Assembly (NCBI GenBank): GCA_024235855.1
Contig: JACKLN010000007.1
Coordinates: forward strand, 186,001 to 250,000
From: Burkholderiaceae bacterium
Lineage (GTDB): Bacteria; Pseudomonadota; Gammaproteobacteria; Burkholderiales; Burkholderiaceae_C
DNA length: 64,000 nucleotides
Reading direction: 5' to 3'
Made by a program: the position numbers and the translations under genes. Below are positions 28,086 through 37,297 of this stretch, one piece after another; position 1 is the first letter of the stretch, and every line of letters starts with the position of its first letter. The notes below the pieces were generated by a model. That model made no database searches and was not told where the DNA came from. It saw only the letters and a list, made by a program, of their open reading frames with translations.

Positions 28086-30178
28086 GCCGGGGCCACCTCC
28101 ACCAGGCAGTCGTAGAAGCTCGGGGCGCGGCCGATGTCGGTGAGCCGCTGGTGGGTGAGCTGGTTGACGTTGGTGCCGTCCAGCCCGAACTTGCGCCACC
28201 AGATGCCCAGGCCGTTGACGACACCGGGGCGCGCCCGCGTGCTGACCTCGGCCTTGCAGCGGTACTCGCCACGGTCGTTGAACAGGCGCACGACCTGGCC
28301 GCTGGCAATGCCACGCGCCTCGGCGTCCACCGGGTGGATCTCCACCAGCGGCTCGCCTTCCACCGAGCGCAGGCTCTTCACGTTCACGAAGGTGGAGTTC
28401 AGGAAGTGGCGTGCCGGCGGCGAGATCATCGCCAATGGATAGCGGGCGGCCAGATCGGGTGCGACCTCCGCGCACTCGTGGTTGGGCACGTGGTCGGGCA
28501 GGTCCCAGCCCGGTGGGGTGACACAGGCGCGGCCGTCGGGCGTGGGGAAGCCACCGTCGGCGAACGGCGCCTCCGGCAGGTTCAGCTTGACCCAGCCGCG
28601 TTCGCGCAAGGTGGCCAGGTCCACGTGCGACGGCTTCCAGGCTTGCGCGGCCAGGGTCTCGTCGTCGTCGGCGAAGCACGGTTCGGTGAAGCCCATGCGT
28701 TCGGCCAGCGCGCGGAAGATGGCTGTGTTGGGCCGCGCCTGACCCAGCGGCGCCACGGCCGGGTGGTTGTCCAGCACGTAGGTGTGGCCGTAGGCGCCGT
28801 GGGTGTCGCGGTGCTCCAGCTGCGTGGTGGCGGGCAGCACGATGTCGGCGTGGTCGGCGGTGTCGGTGAGGAAGTGCTCCAGCACCACGGTGAACAGGTC
28901 GTCGCGCCGGAAGCCGGCGACGACCTTGGCGCTCTCCGGCGCCACCGCCACCGGGTTGCTGTTGTAGACCACCACGGCCTCGATCTTCGGGCCGAACTCG
29001 GGCGAGGATTCGCGCAGCAGGTCGTCGCCGATGGTGCTCATGTTGATGGTGCGCGGCGGGCGCTGCCGGTGGTGCGTGGCCAGCAGGTCGGGCCGCTGCA
29101 GCGCGGCGTCGTCGCGCGCGGCCTTGAACCACCCTGAACTGCTGAGCAGCAGGCCACCGGCGCGGTGGCGCCAGGCGCCGGTGAGGCAGGGCAGCAGCGC
29201 GATCAGGCGCGCCGCATTGCCACCGCCGTGCACGCGCTGCATGCCGTAGTTCAGGCGGATGGCCGCGGGTTTCAGCGTGCCGTAGTCCCGCGCCAGCGCG
29301 CGGATCTGCTCCGCCGGCACGCCGCAGGCGGCGGCGGCGCGCTCCGGTGGCCACTGCAGCGCCCGCTCGCGCAGCGCCGGCCAGCCGCCTTCCCCCTGCT
29401 GCACGTGACGGGCCACGTAGTCCTCGTCGACCCAGCCCTGGGCGACCAGTTCGTGCATCAGCGCCAGCGCCAGCGCGCCGTCGGTGCCGGGGCGCAAGGC
29501 CAGGTGGTGGTGGCACTTGTCGGCCGTCTCGGTGCGCCGCGGGTCGATGCACCACAGCACCGCGCCGGCGCGCTTGGCCTGCTGGGCGAAGGTCCAGAAG
29601 TGCAGGTTGGACGCGATGGAGTTGCTGCCCCAGACCAGGATCACCCGGCTTTCGGCGAAGTGCTCCAGGTGCATGCCCAGCTTGCCGCCGTAGGTGGCGG
29701 ACAGCGCGTCGCCGCCGGCGCTGGCGCAGATGGTGCGGTCCAGCAGCGACGCGCCCAGGCGGTGGAAGAAGCGCGCCGCCATGCTCTCGCCCTGCACCAG
29801 GCCCATCGTGCCGGCGTAGCTGTAGGGCAGGATGGCGCGCGGGTCGCGCGCGGCGATGGCGCTCAGCCGTGTGGCCACCGTGTCCAGGGCTTCGTCCCAG
29901 CCGATGGGCTCGAAGCGGCCCTCGCCCTTGGCGCCGACGCGCCGCAGCGGCGTCAGCACACGCTCGGGGTGGTAGGTGCGTTCCGGGTAGCGGGACACCT
30001 TGGTGCAGAGCGCGCCGTGGGTCGGCGGATGATCGGGGTCGCCGGACACCCGCACCACCCGACCCTGCTCCACCTGGACCCGCAAGGCACAGGTGTCCGG
30101 GCAGTCGTGTGGACAAGCACCGTGAATCGTTCTCGACTCGCTCAAGTTCTCGGCCCGCATTGACGAACTATTGCACAT
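28082..30178 (-). CDS. Molybdopterin-dependent oxidoreductase (bis-MGD, 4Fe-4S)
   Basis: 698-residue DMSO-reductase-superfamily enzyme. The N-terminal 4Fe-4S ligands are C22, C26, C30 and C58 (CPHDCPDTC and GALCTKV). MGD-binding segments follow (VILVWGSNSIASNLHFWTFA, WCIDPRRTETADKCHHHLAL), and the C-terminal domain shows NSTFVNVKSLRSVEGEPLVE IHP. There is no Tat signal, so the enzyme should be cytoplasmic. Substrate unknown. An ATG six codons in (MRAENLSESR) is an equally good start. No dedicated electron-transfer subunit is adjacent. Confidence 0.88.
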   Translation of the reverse strand: MCNSSSMRAENLSESRTIHGACPHDCPDTCALRVQVEQGRVVRVSGDPDHPPTHGALCTKVSRYPERTYHPERVLTPLRRVGAKGEGRFEPIGWDEALDTVATRLSAIAARDPRAILPYSYAGTMGLVQGESMAARFFHRLGASLLDRTICASAGGDALSATYGGKLGMHLEHFAESRVILVWGSNSIASNLHFWTFAQQAKRAGAVLWCIDPRRTETADKCHHHLALRPGTDGALALALMHELVAQGWVDEDYVARHVQQGEGGWPALRERALQWPPERAAAACGVPAEQIRALARDYGTLKPAAIRLNYGMQRVHGGGNAARLIALLPCLTGAWRHRAGGLLLSSSGWFKAARDDAALQRPDLLATHHRQRPPRTINMSTIGDDLLRESSPEFGPKIEAVVVYNSNPVAVAPESAKVVAGFRRDDLFTVVLEHFLTDTADHADIVLPATTQLEHRDTHGAYGHTYVLDNHPAVAPLGQARPNTAIFRALAERMGFTEPCFADDDETLAAQAWKPSHVDLATLRERGWVKLNLPEAPFADGGFPTPDGRACVTPPGWDLPDHVPNHECAEVAPDLAARYPLAMISPPARHFLNSTFVNVKSLRSVEGEPLVEIHPVDAEARGIASGQVVRLFNDRGEYRCKAEVSTRARPGVVNGLGIWWRKFGLDGTNVNQLTHQRLTDIGRAPSFYDCLVEVAPA

Positions 30179-30237
30179 CGCCCCGTGACCGGGTCGAGCC
30201 GGCCTTTACATTGCGCGCTTTCCAGATCCAGACCGCC

Positions 30238-31368
30238 ATGACCTCGCTGAACCGTCGCCAGGTGCTCCGCGCTGCCGGGGCCTCCGCCGCCACCCTGGGC
30301 CTGCCAGCGCTGGCCCAGAGCACCCGGATCGTGCTCGGCCAGTCCTGCGCCACCACCGGCCCGGCGGCCCAACTGGGCCTGCAGATGAACCGGGGCGCGC
30401 GGCTGGTGTTCGACGCCGTCAACGCCGCCGGCGGTGTCAACGGCCAGACGATCGACCTGCGCCTGCTCGACGACGGCTACGAGCCCGACCGCTGCAAGGC
30501 CAACACCGAGAAGTTCATCGGCGACGAGGTGTTCGCGCTCTTCGGCTACGTCGGCACGCCGACCTCGCTGGCCGCGCTGCCGCTGGTCAACGACGCCAGG
30601 ATCCCGTTCTTCGGCCCCTTCACCGGCGCCGAGGCGCTGCGCGACCCGTTCAGCCGCTGGGTCTTCCACGTCCGGGCCTCGTACTTCGACGAGACCGAAC
30701 TGCTGGTGCGCCAGCTCACGTCGCTGGGGCTGACGCGCATCGCCGTCTTCCGCCAGAACGACAGCTACGGCCAGGCCGGTCTGGACGGCGTGGTGCGGGC
30801 GCTCAAGGCCCGCAACCTGGAACCGGTGGCCGTGGGCGGCGTGGACCGCAACACCGTCAACGTGGCCGACGCCGTGAAGGCCATCGTGCCGAAGATGCCG
30901 CAGGCGGTGGTGCAGATCAGCGCCTACAAGAGCTGTGCCGCCTTCATCCGCGCCGCACGCAAGGCCGGCTACGGCGGCACGTTCTACAACGTGTCCTTCG
31001 TCGGCACCCAGGCCCTGGCCGACGAACTCGGCCCCGACGGGGCCGGCGTGGTGGTCAGCCAGGTCATGCCCTACCCGTTCAACACCACCACGGCCATTGC
31101 GCGCGAATACCGCGCGGCGGTGGAGAAGGCGCCCGACGCCAAGATCGACTACGGCAGCATGGAAGGCTACGTGGCCGCCAAGGTGTTCGTCGAAGGCCTG
31201 CGGCGGGCCGGCCGTGCGCCCAGCCGCGACGCCCTGGTGACCGCCATCGAGTCCATCCAGCGCCTGGACCTCGGCGGCTTCCATGTCGGCTTCGGGCCGC
31301 GCGACCACTCGGGGTCGCACTTCGTAGAGATGTCCATGCTGACCGGGGACGGGCGCGTGCGCCGCTGA
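30238..31368 (+). CDS. ABC transporter substrate-binding protein (branched-chain amino acid type)
   Basis: 376-residue periplasmic binding protein of the LivJ/HAAT class. MTSLNRRQVLRAAGASAATL GLPALAQ has the RRxxL core of a Tat signal. The mature part starts IVLGQSCATTGPAAQLGLQM, and has the usual FIGDEVFALFGYVGTPTSLA and FRQNDSYGQAGLDGVVRAL segments. No permease or ATPase genes are next to it, so it is an orphan binding protein as often seen in Burkholderiales. It is followed 47 bases later by an M20 peptidase and a DUF2817 protein, suggesting peptide or amino-acid scavenging. Confidence 0.92.
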   Translation: MTSLNRRQVLRAAGASAATLGLPALAQSTRIVLGQSCATTGPAAQLGLQMNRGARLVFDAVNAAGGVNGQTIDLRLLDDGYEPDRCKANTEKFIGDEVFALFGYVGTPTSLAALPLVNDARIPFFGPFTGAEALRDPFSRWVFHVRASYFDETELLVRQLTSLGLTRIAVFRQNDSYGQAGLDGVVRALKARNLEPVAVGGVDRNTVNVADAVKAIVPKMPQAVVQISAYKSCAAFIRAARKAGYGGTFYNVSFVGTQALADELGPDGAGVVVSQVMPYPFNTTTAIAREYRAAVEKAPDAKIDYGSMEGYVAAKVFVEGLRRAGRAPSRDALVTAIESIQRLDLGGFHVGFGPRDHSGSHFVEMSMLTGDGRVRR

Positions 31369-31415
31369 CCCCGGGGCGCCTGCAAGGGGCATCGAGGCGG
31401 TCGTACACTGCTCCG

Positions 31416-32612
31416 ATGCAGCTCATCGACAGCATCCTGGCCGACGCGCAGGCCATCGCGAAGATCCGGCGCGACATCCACGCCCACCCGGAACTCTGCT
31501 TCCAGGAACAGCGCACGGCCGACGTCATCGCCCAGGCGCTGACGGACTGGGGCATCCCCACCCACCGCGGCATGGGCACCACGGGCGTGGTGGGCATCGT
31601 CAAGAACGGCACGTCCAACCGGGCCGTCGGGCTGCGTGCCGACATCGACGCGCTGCCGATGACCGAGCACAACCGCTTCGCCCATGCCAGCAAGCACCCG
31701 GGCAAGATGCACGCCTGCGGCCACGACGGGCACACCGCGATGCTGCTGGCCGCGGCCAAGCATTTCTCGAAGCACCGCAACTTCGACGGGACGGTGTACC
31801 TGGTCTTCCAGCCGGCCGAGGAAGGTGGCGGCGGCGCGCGCGAGATGATCAAGGACGGGCTGTTCGAGCGGTTCCCGATGGAGGCCATCTTCGGTGCCCA
31901 CAACTGGCCCGGCATGGCCGCCGGGCAGTTCGCGGTCAAGACCGGCCCGGTGTTCGCCAGCTCCAACGAGTTCAGGATCACCATCCGCGGCAAGGGCGCG
32001 CACGCTGCGCTGCCGCACAACGGCATCGACCCGGTGCCGGTGGCCTGCCAGATGGTGCAGGCCTTCCAGACCATCGTCACGCGCAACAAGCGGCCGATCG
32101 ACACCGCGGTGATCTCGGTGACGATGATCCACGCCGGCGAGGCCACCAACGTCATTCCCGACAGCTGCGAGATCCAGGGCACGGTGCGCACCTTCACCAC
32201 CGAGGTGCTGGACCTGGTGGAGCAGCGCATGCAGCGCATCGCCGAAGCCACCTGCGCCGCCTTCGATGCGGAATGCGCCTTCGAATTCCACCGCAACTAC
32301 CCGCCCACGGTGAACCACCCGGCCGAGACCGACTTCGTGCGCCGGGTGCTGGGCGAGGTGGTGGGCCCGCAGAACGTGCAGGAGTTCGAGCCGACGATGG
32401 GTGCGGAGGACTTCAGCTATTTCCTGCAGGCCAAGCCCGGCTGCTACTTCCTGATCGGCAACGGCGACGGCACCCACCGCGAAGGCGGCCACGGCATGGG
32501 CCCTTGCATGCTGCACAACCCCAGCTACGACTTCAACGACGAGTTGATCCCGCTGGGCGCCACCGCCTGGGTGCGCCTGGCCGAGGCCTGGCTTGCGCAG
32601 CCGCGGGGCTGA
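31416..32612 (+). CDS. M20 family metallopeptidase/amidohydrolase
   Basis: 398-residue cytoplasmic di-zinc hydrolase of the hippurate hydrolase/IAA-amino-acid hydrolase group. Metal-site motifs are MHACGHDGHTAML (C101, H103) and FQPAEEGGGGAREMI with the catalytic Glu pair. Later, AEDFSYFLQAKPGCYFLIGN holds the conserved C-terminal metal-ligand region. Expected substrates are N-acyl or N-aroyl amino acids. The ATG at 31416 follows the binding-protein gene by 47 bases and the next gene begins 4 bases after its stop, so a three-gene operon is likely. Confidence 0.92.
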   Translation: MQLIDSILADAQAIAKIRRDIHAHPELCFQEQRTADVIAQALTDWGIPTHRGMGTTGVVGIVKNGTSNRAVGLRADIDALPMTEHNRFAHASKHPGKMHACGHDGHTAMLLAAAKHFSKHRNFDGTVYLVFQPAEEGGGGAREMIKDGLFERFPMEAIFGAHNWPGMAAGQFAVKTGPVFASSNEFRITIRGKGAHAALPHNGIDPVPVACQMVQAFQTIVTRNKRPIDTAVISVTMIHAGEATNVIPDSCEIQGTVRTFTTEVLDLVEQRMQRIAEATCAAFDAECAFEFHRNYPPTVNHPAETDFVRRVLGEVVGPQNVQEFEPTMGAEDFSYFLQAKPGCYFLIGNGDGTHREGGHGMGPCMLHNPSYDFNDELIPLGATAWVRLAEAWLAQPRG

Positions 32613-32616
32613 GCGC

Positions 32617-33723
32617 ATGGCCGCGGCTGACGGCGACGGCGCCGAGCGCTTCTTCGCCCAGACCTACGCCGAGGCCCGCGCCGGCTTCCTGGCCGCGGTC
32701 GCGGCGAGCGGCCTGGACGTGCAGTCGCACACCCACCCGATGCGCGGCCCCGACGGCGAGGCGCTGGCGATGGACGTGGTGCGCGATGGTCCTGCCGATG
32801 CACCCGCGGTGCTCCTGGTTTCCAGCGCCTGCCACGGCGTCGAAGGTTTCTGCGGCTCCGGCGTGCAACGCGCGTTGCTGGCCGATGCCGGCTTCCGCGC
32901 GATGGCGGCCGATGCCGGCGTGGCGGTGCTCTACATCCATGCCCTGAACCCCTGGGGCTTCGCATGGTGGCGGCGCACGACGCACGAGAACGTCGACCTC
33001 AACCGCAACTTCCACGATTTCCACGGGCCGCTGCCGGACAACACCGCCTACGACGAACTGGCCACCGCCATCGTGCCGGCACAGTGGCCGGCGCCGGAGG
33101 CCGATGCCCGGCTGGCGGCGTACGCCACGGCGCATGGCGACCGCGCGCTGCAGGCGGCCATCACTGGTGGGCAGTACAGCCATCCGCAAGGCCTGTTCTA
33201 CGGCGGCCGCGCACCCACCTGGAGCCAGCAGACACTGCGCCACGTGCTGCAGGACCATGGCCGCCGCTGCGCCCGCCTGGGCTGGATCGACCTGCACACC
33301 GGCCTGGGCCCCAGCGGCCATGGCGAGCGCATCTTCGCCGGCGGCAACGACGACGCAGTGCTGGCCCGGGCGCGCGCCTGGTGGGGCCAGGCGGTGACGT
33401 CGATCTACGACGGCTCGTCGACCTCGGCGCTGCTCAGCGGCCTGATGTGGCTGTCGGCCGGCCAGGAATGCCCGCAGGCCGAATACACCGGCATTGCGCT
33501 GGAGTACGGCACGGTACCGATCCCGGCGGTGATCGAGGCGCTGCGCGCCGACCAGTGGGCCGAGAACCACCCGGAGATCGACCCGGCCCTGCGCCAGGCC
33601 ATCCGCCGCCAGGTGCGCGACGCCTTCTATACCGACACGCCCGCTTGGAAGACCCGGATCGTGGCCCAGGGCCTGGAGGCCGCACGACAGGCCGTGACGG
33701 GCTTGGCGGCACCGCCCCCCTGA
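32617..33723 (+). CDS. DUF2817 family putative zinc carboxypeptidase
   Basis: 368 residues, no signal peptide. The motif SSACHGVEGFCGSG (HxxE zinc pair), then HENVDLNRNFHDF and IDLHTGLGP, are M14-carboxypeptidase/aspartoacylase-like metal and substrate residues typical of DUF2817 proteins. It is thus a likely zinc-dependent amide hydrolase or carboxypeptidase of unknown substrate. I start at MAAADGDGAERFF, 4 bases after the M20 peptidase stop; the upstream in-frame start overlaps that gene. Operon context suggests cooperation in peptide or amide breakdown. Confidence 0.85.
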   Translation: MAAADGDGAERFFAQTYAEARAGFLAAVAASGLDVQSHTHPMRGPDGEALAMDVVRDGPADAPAVLLVSSACHGVEGFCGSGVQRALLADAGFRAMAADAGVAVLYIHALNPWGFAWWRRTTHENVDLNRNFHDFHGPLPDNTAYDELATAIVPAQWPAPEADARLAAYATAHGDRALQAAITGGQYSHPQGLFYGGRAPTWSQQTLRHVLQDHGRRCARLGWIDLHTGLGPSGHGERIFAGGNDDAVLARARAWWGQAVTSIYDGSSTSALLSGLMWLSAGQECPQAEYTGIALEYGTVPIPAVIEALRADQWAENHPEIDPALRQAIRRQVRDAFYTDTPAWKTRIVAQGLEAARQAVTGLAAPPP

Positions 33724-33792
33724 TCGGGGGTGTGCTGCAGGGGTCGGGGCGTAAACTCGGCGCCTCACTGCCCTCCGGCTGCATCATTTGTC

Positions 33793-34581
33793 ATGGCCGA
33801 CGACTACCCCAGCACGCTGATTGCGGCATCGCTGCTCACGCGGCGCAAGGCCAAGGGCATGCTCGTCGAAGGCACACGGCTGGACCTGCTGCCCGATGGC
33901 GCCGACGGCCCGCCCCGCTTCAAGATCAAGGCTGCGGAGCAGGAGTCGCGCCGCAGCCTCATCGGTGGTCTGCTGCGCAGCCGCTACGCCTGGCGCGGCT
34001 ACCAGTCGGTGTCGCTGGCGGCCTCGCAGACGCTGGACCGCTTCACCCTGGTGGCGCTGGACGACGAGCAACCGCTGGGCACCATCACGGTCGCCTTCGA
34101 CATGGGCAAGGCGCTTGGCGCCGATGACGCCTTCCGGACGGAACTGAACGAGTTGCGGGCCGCAGGCGTGAAGCTGTGCGAATTCACCAAGCTGGCAGTC
34201 GACCCCACGACCGCCACCAAGCGCGTGCTGGCCGCCCTGTTCCATGTGGCCTACATCGTGGCCCACCGCGTGCGCGGCTTCGACCAACTGGTGATCGAGG
34301 TCAACCCACGCCACCAACGGTACTACGAGCGCATGCTGGGCATGACGCAACTGGGGCCGGAGCGCATGAACCGCGCCGTCAACGCCCCGGCCATCCTGTT
34401 GACCACGCCGTTCGACCACATCCGCGAGCAGATCGCGATCTACGGCGGCCAGCCGGAGCGCACGTCGGAGGTGCGCACCCTCTACCCGTTTGCCTTTTCG
34501 GCCGACCAGGAGGCCAACGTGGTGCGGCGCCTGGAGAACATGTCCGACCGCCAGACCTTCGTCGGCGACACGACGATCTGA
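33793..34581 (+). CDS. FeeM-like N-acyl amino acid synthase (GNAT-fold)
   Basis: 262 residues. The central region (FTLVALDDEQPLGTITVAFD, CEFTKLAVDPTTATKRVLAA, LVIEVNPRHQRYYERMLGM) has the beta-bulge and acceptor-side pattern of the N-acyl amino acid synthase/autoinducer synthase branch of the GNAT fold. Proteins of this type transfer acyl chains from acyl-ACP to an amino acid. The N-terminal 60 residues and the last 60 are variable extensions. It stands alone, converging with pgi across 12 bases. The family call is by pattern recognition only; a plain GNAT protein is the alternative. Confidence 0.62.
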   Translation: MADDYPSTLIAASLLTRRKAKGMLVEGTRLDLLPDGADGPPRFKIKAAEQESRRSLIGGLLRSRYAWRGYQSVSLAASQTLDRFTLVALDDEQPLGTITVAFDMGKALGADDAFRTELNELRAAGVKLCEFTKLAVDPTTATKRVLAALFHVAYIVAHRVRGFDQLVIEVNPRHQRYYERMLGMTQLGPERMNRAVNAPAILLTTPFDHIREQIAIYGGQPERTSEVRTLYPFAFSADQEANVVRRLENMSDRQTFVGDTTI

Positions 34582-34593
34582 CCGACGCGGCCG

Positions 34594-36240
34594 TCAGGCC
34601 CGCAGCCGCGCCAGCAGGCCGGCGGTCGAACCGTCCAGGCCACTGACGTCGCCACTGCCCAGGCGCGGCAGCAGTTCCCCAGCCAGCGCCTTGCCCAGTT
34701 CCACGCCCCACTGGTCGAACGCATTGATCCCCCAGATGGCCGCGCTGGTGAAGACGCGGTGCTCGTACAGGGCGATCAGTGCGCCCAGTGACCGCGGCGT
34801 CAGCGCGTCCAGCACGAAGGTCGTGCTCGGCCGGTTGCCCGGGAAACTGCGGTGGCGCGCGATCATGTCCGGGTCGGCGCCCGGGGCGGCGGTGGGCGCG
34901 TGCTCCCGCGCGGCGTCGGCCGCGGTCTTGCCCAGCATCAGCGCCTGGCTCTGCGCCAGGCCGTTGGCCAGCAGCTTGGCGTGCTGGCTGGCCAGGCCGT
35001 CGCGCACGGCGGCCGGCAGGTCGGCTCGGTCATGGGCCGGTGTCTTCACGAGGATGAACTCGACCGGGATCACGTCCGTGCCCTGGTGCAGCATCTGGAA
35101 GTAGGCGTGCTGGCCGTTGGTGCCCGGCTCGCCCCACACCACCGGGCTGCTGCCGGCCGCCAGCGGCTGGCCGGCGAGGTCCACGCCCTTGCCGTTGGAC
35201 TCCATCTCCAGCTGCTGCAGGTAGGCCGGCAGGCGTTTGAGGCCCTGGTGGTACGGTGCCACCGAACGGCTGGTGAACCCGTGGAAGTTGCGGTACCAGA
35301 CGTCCAGCAGCCCCAGCTGCATCGGCAGGTTCTGCGCCAGCGGTGCGGTGGCGAAGTGCCGGTCCATCGCGTGCGCGCCGGCCAGCAGCGCACGGAAGTG
35401 CCCGGCGCCGATGGCGATGGCGATCGGCAGGCCGATGGCGCTCCACAGCGAGTAGCGGCCACCCACCCAGTCCCAGAAGCCGAAGGTCTCGGTGATGCCG
35501 AAGGCCGCGGCAGCCTTGACATTGGTGGTGGCGGCCACGAAGTGGCGGGCGATGTCGGCAGCGCCCAGGCCGGCGGCCCGGCCGGCTTCCAGGAACCAGG
35601 CCCGCGCCGTATGCGCGTTGGCCAGGGTCTCCTGCGTGGTGAAGGTCTTGCTGGCGACGATGAACAGCGTGCGTGCCGGGTCCAGGCCGCGCAGCACCGG
35701 CACGATGTCGTGGCCGTCGACGTTGCTGACGAAGTGCAGCCGCAGGCCGCGGTGGGCGTAGGCGTCCAGCGCCGGCACCACCATCGCCGGGCCGAGGTCG
35801 CTGCCGCCGATGCCGATGTTGACCACGTCGGAGATGCCGCTGGTGGCGGTGTCGCGCACGCGCTCGGCCAGCGCCAGCATGCGGTCCAGCACGCCGTGCA
35901 CCTCGTCGCTGAACGGCCCCTGGCCGCGCGGCGCGCGCAGCGCGGTGTGCAGCACGGCGCGACCTTCGGTGGTGTTGATGGGCTGGCCGGCGAACATGGC
36001 GTCCCGCCGGGCCTCCAGGCCGCATTCCGCCGCCAGGTCCAGCAGGAAACGCCGCGTGGCCACGTCGATCAGGTTCTTCGACAGGTCGGCGAAGACCTCG
36101 GGCGCCTGCAGGCTGAAGGCATCGAAGCGGCCTGGGTCGCGGGCAAAGGCCTCGCGCAGGTCCAGACCGCGGCCATGGGCCTCGAAGTGGCCGCGCAGCG
36201 CGGTCCAGGCGCGCGTGGTCTCGGGCCGCACCACCGTCAC
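34594..36240 (-). CDS. pgi: Glucose-6-phosphate isomerase
   Basis: 548-residue cytoplasmic enzyme interconverting glucose-6-phosphate and fructose-6-phosphate. Family signatures are NIGIGGSDLGPAMVVPAL, the DWVGGRYSLWSAIGLPIAIA block and the C-terminal GINAFDQWGVELGKALAGEL signature with its active-site lysine. The GTG-proximal ATG at 36240 overlaps the tal stop by 4 bases, so tal and pgi are coupled. With zwf and hexR nearby, the block links glycolytic and Entner-Doudoroff/pentose-phosphate entry. Confidence 0.97.
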   Translation of the reverse strand: MTVVRPETTRAWTALRGHFEAHGRGLDLREAFARDPGRFDAFSLQAPEVFADLSKNLIDVATRRFLLDLAAECGLEARRDAMFAGQPINTTEGRAVLHTALRAPRGQGPFSDEVHGVLDRMLALAERVRDTATSGISDVVNIGIGGSDLGPAMVVPALDAYAHRGLRLHFVSNVDGHDIVPVLRGLDPARTLFIVASKTFTTQETLANAHTARAWFLEAGRAAGLGAADIARHFVAATTNVKAAAAFGITETFGFWDWVGGRYSLWSAIGLPIAIAIGAGHFRALLAGAHAMDRHFATAPLAQNLPMQLGLLDVWYRNFHGFTSRSVAPYHQGLKRLPAYLQQLEMESNGKGVDLAGQPLAAGSSPVVWGEPGTNGQHAYFQMLHQGTDVIPVEFILVKTPAHDRADLPAAVRDGLASQHAKLLANGLAQSQALMLGKTAADAAREHAPTAAPGADPDMIARHRSFPGNRPSTTFVLDALTPRSLGALIALYEHRVFTSAAIWGINAFDQWGVELGKALAGELLPRLGSGDVSGLDGSTAGLLARLRA

Positions 36241-37214
36241 GCCCTGGCCTCCTCGATCAGCTGGTCGAGCTTCACGGCGTCGGCGGCAAAGGCGCGGATG
36301 CCCTCGGCCAGCTTCTCGGTGGCCATGGCGTCCTCGTTGAGCGCCCAGCGGAAGGCCGGCTCGGCATGGCTGACGGCGTGGATCGTCGCCGCCTTGGCCT
36401 CGGCGGCGTCCAGCTGGCGCGGCACCGGCGCGTCGGATGCCTGCAGCGCCGCCAGCAGTTCCGGGCTGATGGTCAGCAGGTCGCAGCCGGCCAGCGCCAG
36501 GATCTGGCCCACGTTGCGGAAGCTCGCACCCATCACCTCGGTGGCGATGTCGTAGTGCTTGAAGTAACGCCAGATGCGCGCCACCGACTGCACGCCGGGG
36601 TCGTTGATGCCGGCCATCGCCGCGTCGTCCCAGGCCGCACCGGCAGCCTTCTTGTGCCAGTCGTAGATGCGGCCGACGAAGGGCGAGATCAGCGTCACGC
36701 CGGCCTCGCCGCAGGCCACGGCCTGGCAGAAGGCGAACAGCAGCGTCAGGTTGCAGTGGATGCCCTCGCGCTCCAGCGCGCGGGCCGCCTGGATGCCCTC
36801 CCAGGTCGCGGCGATCTTAATCAGCACCCGCTCGCGGCCGATGCCCGCCTTCTCGTACAGGCCGATCAGGTGCCGCGCACGGGCCACGGTGGCGGCGGTG
36901 TCGAACGACAGGCGGGCATCGACCTCGGTGCTGACGCGGCCCGGCACCACCTTCAGGATCTCCAGCCCGAAGCGCACCAGCACCTCGTCGACGATGCCCG
37001 CCAGCGGCGCGCCGCGGTGCGCGGCCACGGTCTCGTCCAGCAGCGGCCGGTAGTCGGGCTGCTGCACGGCCTTGAGGATCAGCGTCGGGTTGGTGGTGGC
37101 GTCGCGTGGCGCGTACTGCGCCAGCTGGCGGAAGTTGCCGGTGTCGGCCACCACGGTGGTCAGGGCCTTCAGGGCGTCGAGCTGGGTCACTGGCGGTGTG
37201 GCGGTGGCACTCAT
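36237..37214 (-). CDS. tal: Transaldolase
   Basis: 325-residue pentose-phosphate enzyme moving a dihydroxyacetone unit from sedoheptulose-7-phosphate to glyceraldehyde-3-phosphate. The N-terminal DATTNPTLILKA and the active-site stretch RVLIKIAATWEGIQAARALE with the Schiff-base lysine are canonical, as is SPFVGRIYDWHKK. Start chosen at MSATATPPV; an ATG six codons upstream is possible. It is divergent from the beta-helix gene across about 83 bases. No HexR-type site was found in that gap. Confidence 0.97.
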   Translation of the reverse strand: MSATATPPVTQLDALKALTTVVADTGNFRQLAQYAPRDATTNPTLILKAVQQPDYRPLLDETVAAHRGAPLAGIVDEVLVRFGLEILKVVPGRVSTEVDARLSFDTAATVARARHLIGLYEKAGIGRERVLIKIAATWEGIQAARALEREGIHCNLTLLFAFCQAVACGEAGVTLISPFVGRIYDWHKKAAGAAWDDAAMAGINDPGVQSVARIWRYFKHYDIATEVMGASFRNVGQILALAGCDLLTISPELLAALQASDAPVPRQLDAAEAKAATIHAVSHAEPAFRWALNEDAMATEKLAEGIRAFAADAVKLDQLIEEARA

Positions 37215-37297
37215 GTGCAAATTAGACCGCATCCCCCGGGCCGGGCGGCGACAGGGCGGTTACATCTTGTCGGCGCACCGGCATACTGCGCGCCGTG

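Noticed and set aside
26979..30116. 1045-residue minus-strand reading over the aminopeptidase and oxidoreductase
   Set aside because: Its N-terminal two thirds is the molybdopterin enzyme out of frame; the aminopeptidase starts at the GTG at 28085.
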